The notes under the pieces are model-generated. The model did no database searches. It was given only the letters and a program-made list of their open reading frames with translations, and had not been told where the DNA came from. DNA of 64,000 nt. Source: Datnioides undecimradiatus (lineage: Eukaryota; Chordata; Actinopteri; Lobotiformes; Datnioididae). The stretch is from NCBI GenBank assembly GCA_008933995.1, contig WARS01000054.1:1426001-1490000 (forward strand), in the 5' to 3' direction. Positions 58,083-64,000 of this stretch are shown one piece after another (within the stretch, counting starts at the first letter, position 1; every line of letters starts with the position of its first letter). Both the position numbers and the translations under genes were made by a program.

Positions 58083-58325
58083 TTATTAGACGTTGATTGT
58101 CATCAAGCCCAAACTGAGGGAGCCTTGAGGCACTCCTTGGATTGACTAGGATGAGATTTGGACCTGGGGTCTCGGTAGTAACCAACTGCTTCCTGTTGGA
58201 GTGACACCAGGGACATCTACATGGGTGCAGCCACAATGAACTGATCAGCAGTTGAGGAGGATGGGGTGGGAAGCTGTATCAAAGGCTGCAGAGAGCTCCA
58301 GCAGGATAAAAATACTGGTGTATTG
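58083..58325 (-). pseudogene. L2-like LINE reverse transcriptase fragment
   Basis: The minus strand reads FILLELSAAFDTASHPIL then, after stops, GVPQGSLS. These are RT motif A ([LV]LDLSAAFDT) and the GVPQGS motif B of fish L2-like elements. About 240 bp survives, with stops. It is an old fragment inside the dkk3-like intron. Confidence 0.65.
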
Positions 58326-58329
58326 TCAG

Positions 58330-59540
58330 CAGTGACAATGATTGTGCCATGTCTTGCTCAGGAAGAGTCAGTTTTCTGCCCATGATGATGATGAAAATGT
58401 TGTGGGTGAATAGTTATTTATTTAGTTTGGGGAACATGAACATGGCAGTGTCATTTACAGATGTTGAGCAGGAGTCTTTTAAGGATACTAGAAACACAGA
58501 ACAGGGGCCTCACACTGTTAGCAAGGTTTAATGAATTAAAGAAAGAGGTTTATTAAGATTACATTGGTCCAATGTGGACAGTATGCAGGGACAGTCTTGC
58601 GGGGAGTAGCAGACCCCAGCAGGTCGGCAGACCCCAGCAGCAGTTAAACCAAAGCAGGATGAGAGCTCAAGAAAGAGGTATGGTAGGGAATACTAGAGTT
58701 AAATCCACAGTTTGTTGAGTGCGCTTGCGGAATGTTGACTAGCTGGTGTAGCCTAACAGCTGGTCACCAACCACCTGTCTGCGTCTGACAGCAAACTAGT
58801 GATCCAGAAATTAAGCCACGTTTTATGTCAGACTGACATGCAGCAGCGTCTGTATACAGGATTGAAGATAACTTTAATTCATGGACAACTTTAGAATAAG
58901 TCGTAGTTTCAAAAATGGGTAGAACCATGCTGCCTCATCATATGCCTAATTTAAATAAAGATTTTGTTTTATTTAAATTCGTTTTAAAATGAATGTACCT
59001 GACTTGTTTCTTTACCAGAGATATTTTTGTGGCAAGGCAATAAAGTATGTCCATGAATGCACTATAAAAAAAGGTTAATATTGTGTTGGGATTGGCTCCG
59101 TAAACCTGGGAACATTTTAAAATTGTAAGTGTGCTGTAAACAATAGGCGCATTTGGAGGAATGAAAGACCAACCACAGTATAGCACAAGTAGCAGCCTAG
59201 CAGGACCTGGCGTTGCAACTTAAAAACGAAGTATAGGAAACTCAAGTTTATAGCATTAGCTAGCTAATTATTTTTTTCCATGTGACTTTACTTTCCTCCA
59301 ATTTATTTTTTGACAAAAGAATATTTCATCTCTATACCAGTCATATTGCATAATTAAGTAAAGTGTCGGATAAGTGAATTGTTAAGCTCGAGTTGGTGGA
59401 GAGTTGGCTACTTGTAATAATGTAATATGATTGAGGTAGCATGAACTGGCTTAAGTTGCCTAATTAACTTAACCTACACACATTAGTCAATGTTCATAAT
59501 AATAATATTCTTAATTGTCCCATGCTCTAACACAGCCTTG
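58330..59540. other. dkk3-like intron, nothing recognised
   Basis: No gene was recognised. A duplicated short phrase (cagaccccagcag) occurs near 58610-58640. Confidence 0.4.
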
Positions 59541-59555
59541 TTTTTGTTCATCTGA

Positions 59556-61790
59556 GCAGACACATGTGGAGTCGTTGGAGTAAAGTTGAAATCTGAAAGG
59601 TGAGTGTTACCATAGTTAAAGATTTCCAAAAGATTACATCAATGTCATAGTTGTGGTGCTTCTGTAAGCCTAAGGTTGTGTACAACATCAAAAGGGCTAC
59701 ACAGAAATGAGACAAATTACCAGTATGCCTGTTGTATGGCAGGTTGCAAGACTCACTTCAAGAAATGTTTTTAAATGTCCTTGGGAATCATCTCCTGTGA
59801 CACAGTGTGAGACTTTACCAGGACCACTTTTATATGTGAGCTGCATCACTATGATGGCTCTTTTCAGTAAAGTCGTTCTTGATGTCCCTCTTACTGTCTT
59901 CCTTCATTTCCCTAATGAATCTTTCGTCTCAGTCACTGACTATAGAAAGCCAGTCAGATGAAGGGGGCACTTCGATGATGGGCCTCAGAGAAGGATATAC
60001 TGGACTGCACAAATGAAAAGAAGTTTATACATAGAAACCTTCTATAATATTTTACTTATCCTCCTGCACAATGCAGTTGATAGTGAACAGGAAATTAATA
60101 GTCTCAGTGGACACAGTGCAAGAATCAGCTTAAAAATATCTCTTAAAGCAAAAACTAAACTATCTGAGAGAGAATTTAAAGATGTTTGAAGGCCTTAGAT
60201 GTCCATGGATGTTCACGTATTGTGTAGTTCCGCCCTTTCCACAGAGTATGAGAGAAAACAGTATTTTGAGGAGATTTTTCCCTATGTGAATCCACAATCA
60301 GTTTTTCTTGGGGTTGATGATAACAGAAACAATATGCTCAGTATATTCCAAAAAAAGATACATTAACAGCTCTGCTCAAAGATCCTGCTATGTGGAATGA
60401 ATGTTTTAGATCTAAGAACAAGAGTACACCTCTTATTTTACACCAATGTGTGATGGATGATATTCAAATCTGTTCTCTGTTTTGAGTTTCCAGGTCTCAC
60501 TTCAAAAGTACTGTGCCAACATCTGCGTTTGAGTGGGTAATCCTTGGCTCTGCAAAAGAAAAAGCACAAGATGCTTAGGGTCTATTCACACTTGCAAACT
60601 TTGGCTATTTGGCTATAGAAAAGTATTGTGTAAATGATGTCAGATCTTAGACAACTGGAAACAAATGGACTGAATATACATGGAAAGACTGTGAAGGCAA
60701 CAGTCCTTTGATTGCTGGCGACAGTTTAGGTTTGCAAAATATCGTTGGTTTCACGTTGGTTAAATTTCAGTACATCCTAGCATATCTGCCGATACTGTCA
60801 CATAACTAGAAGTGAGCTTGACAACTTGGAGCACCATGGTCCGATCCGCACAGTACAAGGCTACAATGACACTGTGCAAGAGACGCAGAATAATGATGCA
60901 AGTGAAGTCAGAGGTTTGACATTTGACTCTGTCTTCAATTCTCTGGGATTTTTCATGTCTGCCAGCAAGGCCTTCCGTCATGTATTGGACATGATTTGTT
61001 TGGGGGTGTTGTGGCATACGACCTTGCCATTTATCTCAACTACTTTGTCAAGGTGAAGAAGTTCTTCACATATTTGCAACTTAATTGTAGAATCAGACAG
61101 TTTGGCTACCAGGGGTCTGATGCTAATTCTATACATCCAGAAGTTTCTGAAAAAGGTGGCCAGGCGACAGAAAACTGGTCTTTTCTGAGGCTTGTCCCAG
61201 TTATTATTGGTGAAAAGATCACTGATACAGAGAATCCAGTGTGGCAACTGACTGTCCTACTAAAAGAGGTAGTGGAATTCATTTGTGCACCGACAATATC
61301 AGTACCTCAGGTTGCTCTGCTCAATGTTCAAGAGAAGAATTGGTTCCAGCACACAAACTGAAACCAAAGCATCATTACCTCACTCACTACCCTGCACTGA
61401 TACTAAAATTTGGCCCACCCATGCAGTTGTGGACAATGAGGTTTGAAAGTAAGCATTCGTACTTCAAAAGATGTGTGCGAAGATTTCAAATGTCAGACTC
61501 TTGCCAGGAACCACCAGATAAGACAAGCAGACCTACATTCAGGCTATTTTTTGCACCTTAACTCTTTGAACATAGAAGGTACTCTAAGAACATGCTCACA
61601 CCACAAACATGCAATTCACACTATACTGATTGCTGATTTGTATTTAAAAAGGCTGCTGTTACATCCACATTTTCTGACTGAAGTTTGTTGTATTTTATTT
61701 GACAGATGCCTGTTCAAGATAAATACAGACAATGGATCAAAATTGGAGAAAACGACTTTCAGAAAGCATCTGGCGGTCTGGTTCTTTCAC
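59556..61790 (+). pseudogene. second zinc-finger transposase-like copy, broken
   Basis: This is the same family as 42913-46170 but on the plus strand. A zinc-finger head is near 59630-59770 (CHSCGASVSL..H..YQYACCMAGCKTHFKK). Then YFEEIFPYVNPQSVFLGV (about 60250) and PKKDTLTALLKDPAMWNE. After these come TVQETQNNDASEVRGLTFDS (60863 on), FGGVVAYDLAIYLNYFVKVK, ENWSFLRLVPVIIGEKI, LKPKHHYLTHYPALILKFGP and MRFESKHSYFKR (to about 61475). Several frame changes and stops separate the blocks. A 40-nt exon-like segment with good splice sites lies at 59557-59597. No SAMD3-like partner was found beside it. Confidence 0.6.
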
Positions 61791-62390
61791 TGATAACCAA
61801 AATTGCAGACTATGGATGGAGGGATTAAACGGACAAAGGAGGCCAGTCTCGGGGGGGGGGGGATGTCTGTGACCACATGCTCTGTGAGTAATAGTAATCA
61901 GTTAGTAATAAAGGATACCCTTGATCGTATTGGTTGATGTTTTTTATTTTATATATATTCTGGTCTGTTGAGCAACAGAATTCAATACATGTTGAGAAGT
62001 AGTAAGCGTATCCTGATTAAGAGCTGTTATTGTAGAGCTATTTCTTATAAATCTATAATTTATTTATCCACAACATTCGGTTGAACACTGGAACTAAATA
62101 TTTTCTGTAGTTTTAAGTAACTGACCATTTCAAAGGATATATAAGGTATATAAGGAGGTGCTGCTTTTCTCAGGTGGATCCCTACTTAATACCCCTTTAA
62201 ACATAAATGATCATTTACAATTACATTCATTTTAAATTTACTAAATCTCATTTGTTTTAGGTCACTATATCTTTTTTGTGATCCTGTATACATTGCAAGA
62301 TTTTATGTGAAATCAGATGTAAACATTTAATTCACAATTGTAATTATTATCACAATTAATTGTTTTAATACTATTGTATGGGAAAAATCT
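61791..62390. other. spacer between transposase copy and LINE
   Basis: It contains a G run at 61851-61861 and AT-rich sequence. No gene is seen. Confidence 0.45.
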
Positions 62391-64000
62391 ATTAGATTCC
62401 TAGTGTTAGTGTGACTGTGAGTTCAGCAGGGTGATTGTTTTGGGGAAGAAGCTGTCCCTGAACCGGTTTGTCCTGGTTTTGATGGACCTGTAGTGCCTTC
62501 TGGAGGGCAGCAGGTCTCCTGTCTCCTATGATGTGCTCAGCCCCGCTGAGGCAGCGGGAGGTGTAGATGGCCTTCAGGGATGGGAGGGGGCACCCCATGA
62601 TCTTCTCCGCTGTGCTGATCACTCTCTGGAGCCTTTTCATATCTGCCTCGCTGCAGTGTGAGTACCACACTGTGATGCAATAAGTTAGGAGGCTCTCGAT
62701 GGAACAGCGATAGGAGGTCACCAGCAGCTTCTCTTCTATGTTGTTTCTCCTGAGCACCCTCAGGAAATGTAGTCGCTGCCATGCCTTCTTAGTGACCGCA
62801 GATGTGTTCACAGTCCAAGAGAGGTCAGCAGAGATCACGGTGCCCAGGAACCGGAAGGTGTGGACCCTCTCCACGCAGTCGCCGTTGATATGGAGGGGGG
62901 ATGGGTCTGCTCTGTTTTTTCTAAAGTCCAGGATGATCTCTTTTGTTTTTATGGTGTTCATGAACAGGTTGTTGTCTGAACACCATGCTGTTAGTTTCCG
63001 GATCTCATCTCTGTAGGCAGACTCGTCTTCCCCTGAGATCAGACCCACTAACGTTGTATCATCTGCGAATTTCAGTATGGTGTTGCTGGGGTGGGTTGGG
63101 CTACAGTCATAGGTGTACAGACAGTATAGCAGCGGGCTCAGCACACACTCCTTTGGGGAGCCTGTGCTGAGTGTGTGGGTGGAGGAGGAGTGGGGTCCTA
63201 GTTTAACTGTCTGAGGCCGGTTTATGAGGAAGTCACTGACCCAGGAGCAGGTGGGTGGAGGGAGTCCCAGGTGACACAGTTTGTTGATCAGGATCTCTGG
63301 GATAATTGTGTTGAATGCTGAGCTGTAATCAATGAAGAGCATCCTGACCTAGCTCTCCTGTTGATCCAGGTGGCTCAGCGCGGTGTGAAGGGCTATGGCT
63401 ATAGCATCTTCCGTGGAACAGTTCGCTCTGTAGGCAAACTGGTGTGGGTCGAGGGTGGGGGTAGGCAGGATTTGATGTGTTTCAGGACCAGCCGCTCCAA
63501 GCACTTGGCGATGATGGGCGTGAGTGCTATGGGGCGGTAGTCCTTTAGGCTGTCTGTGGATGATTTTTTTGGCACCGAAATGATTGTGGTGGACTTCAGG
63601 CAGGGTGGAACAGTGGCCTGTGCCAGGGAGAGGTTAAAGATGGTAGAGAGGACTTGTGAGAGCTGGTTGGCACAGGCTTTGAGTACCTTCCCAGGTATCC
63701 CATCCAGTCCAGCTGCTTTCCTGGGGTTTACCCCCCTAAGCACTCGTCTAACCTCCTGCTCCTGTACAGTCAGTGGCAGGGGGTTGGGAGCTGGTGGGGG
63801 TTGAGGTGGAGAGGCTGTGGGCTGATTTTTCACCTCAAAGCGGGCAAAGAAGCTGTGCAGCTCCTCTGCCAGTGAGGCACTTGTGTCTGTGTTTGTGGTG
63901 TGGTGTTCTCTGAAGTTTGTGATCTGTTGTATGCCCTGCCACACCTGCCGTGGGTTGTTTTCCGCTAGGTGGTCCTCAAGTTTCCTTCTGTAGTCCACCT
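62390..64000 (-). mobile_element. Rex1/CR1-like LINE, 3' part (continues past the right edge)
   Basis: A non-LTR retrotransposon reads right to left. Its reverse transcriptase shows [52 protein letters not shown] (motif A), [23 protein letters not shown] (catalytic motif C), [20 protein letters not shown] and [12 protein letters not shown], ending near [18 protein letters not shown]. Length to the 3' end is consistent with a 3' half. One frame change near 63455, one TAG near 63350 and one frame change near 62500 make it inactive. Rex1/Babar-like within the CR1/L2 group is my best assignment. Confidence 0.85.

Overview
The window reads as teleost fish (probably percomorph) nuclear DNA. It has long introns with consensus splice sites, AT-rich noncoding sequence, dinucleotide repeats, and fish-type Tc1, hAT, EnSpm-like, L2/Rex1-like and MITE elements. 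The host order is mical2 (minus strand) head-to-head with a dkk3-like first exon (plus strand). That matches the DKK3-MICAL2 neighbourhood I know from human 11p15.

Positions 1 to about 34.9 kb hold the 5' two thirds of mical2. Twelve coding exons were placed by homology, with splice dinucleotides and reading phase agreeing at every junction. They encode about 629 residues: the FAD monooxygenase domain and the calponin homology (CH) domain. The rest of the gene (LIM and C-terminal parts) lies beyond the left edge. A 5' UTR/start exon sits at 18962-19365, a candidate noncoding exon at 25606-25676, and a CpG-rich candidate promoter/first exon near 34.4-34.9 kb. The introns carry a complete-ended hAT element, Tc1 debris, a TTAA-flanked MITE, LINE tails and a long inverted repeat.

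The intergenic stretch of about 20 kb (34.9-55.1 kb) is the unusual part. It begins with a Tc1 element that lacks its catalytic middle. Next is an intronless 474-codon coiled-coil gene resembling the C-terminal part of the ciliary protein CFAP58, behind a compact TATA/GC-box promoter. The gene and its flanks occur a second time at about 51.0-54.5 kb as a broken copy. In front of the broken copy the promoter unit has expanded to about 3.3 tandem copies, each full one carrying an RFX X-box-like site. Between the two copies lies a divergent pair. On the minus strand is a C2H2 zinc-finger transposase-like gene (broken). On the plus strand is a spliced SAMD3-like gene, intact over five exons. Possible CACTG-type ends suggest that the pair may be one EnSpm/CACTA-like two-gene transposon.

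The right side (55-64 kb) starts with the CpG-rich first exon of a dkk3-like gene. As written, it has no in-frame ATG and one frame change. After it come an L2-like reverse transcriptase fragment, a second broken copy of the same transposase family on the plus strand, and a Rex1/CR1-like LINE that runs off the right edge.

All calls come from reading the sequence against remembered protein families. No search or alignment program was run.
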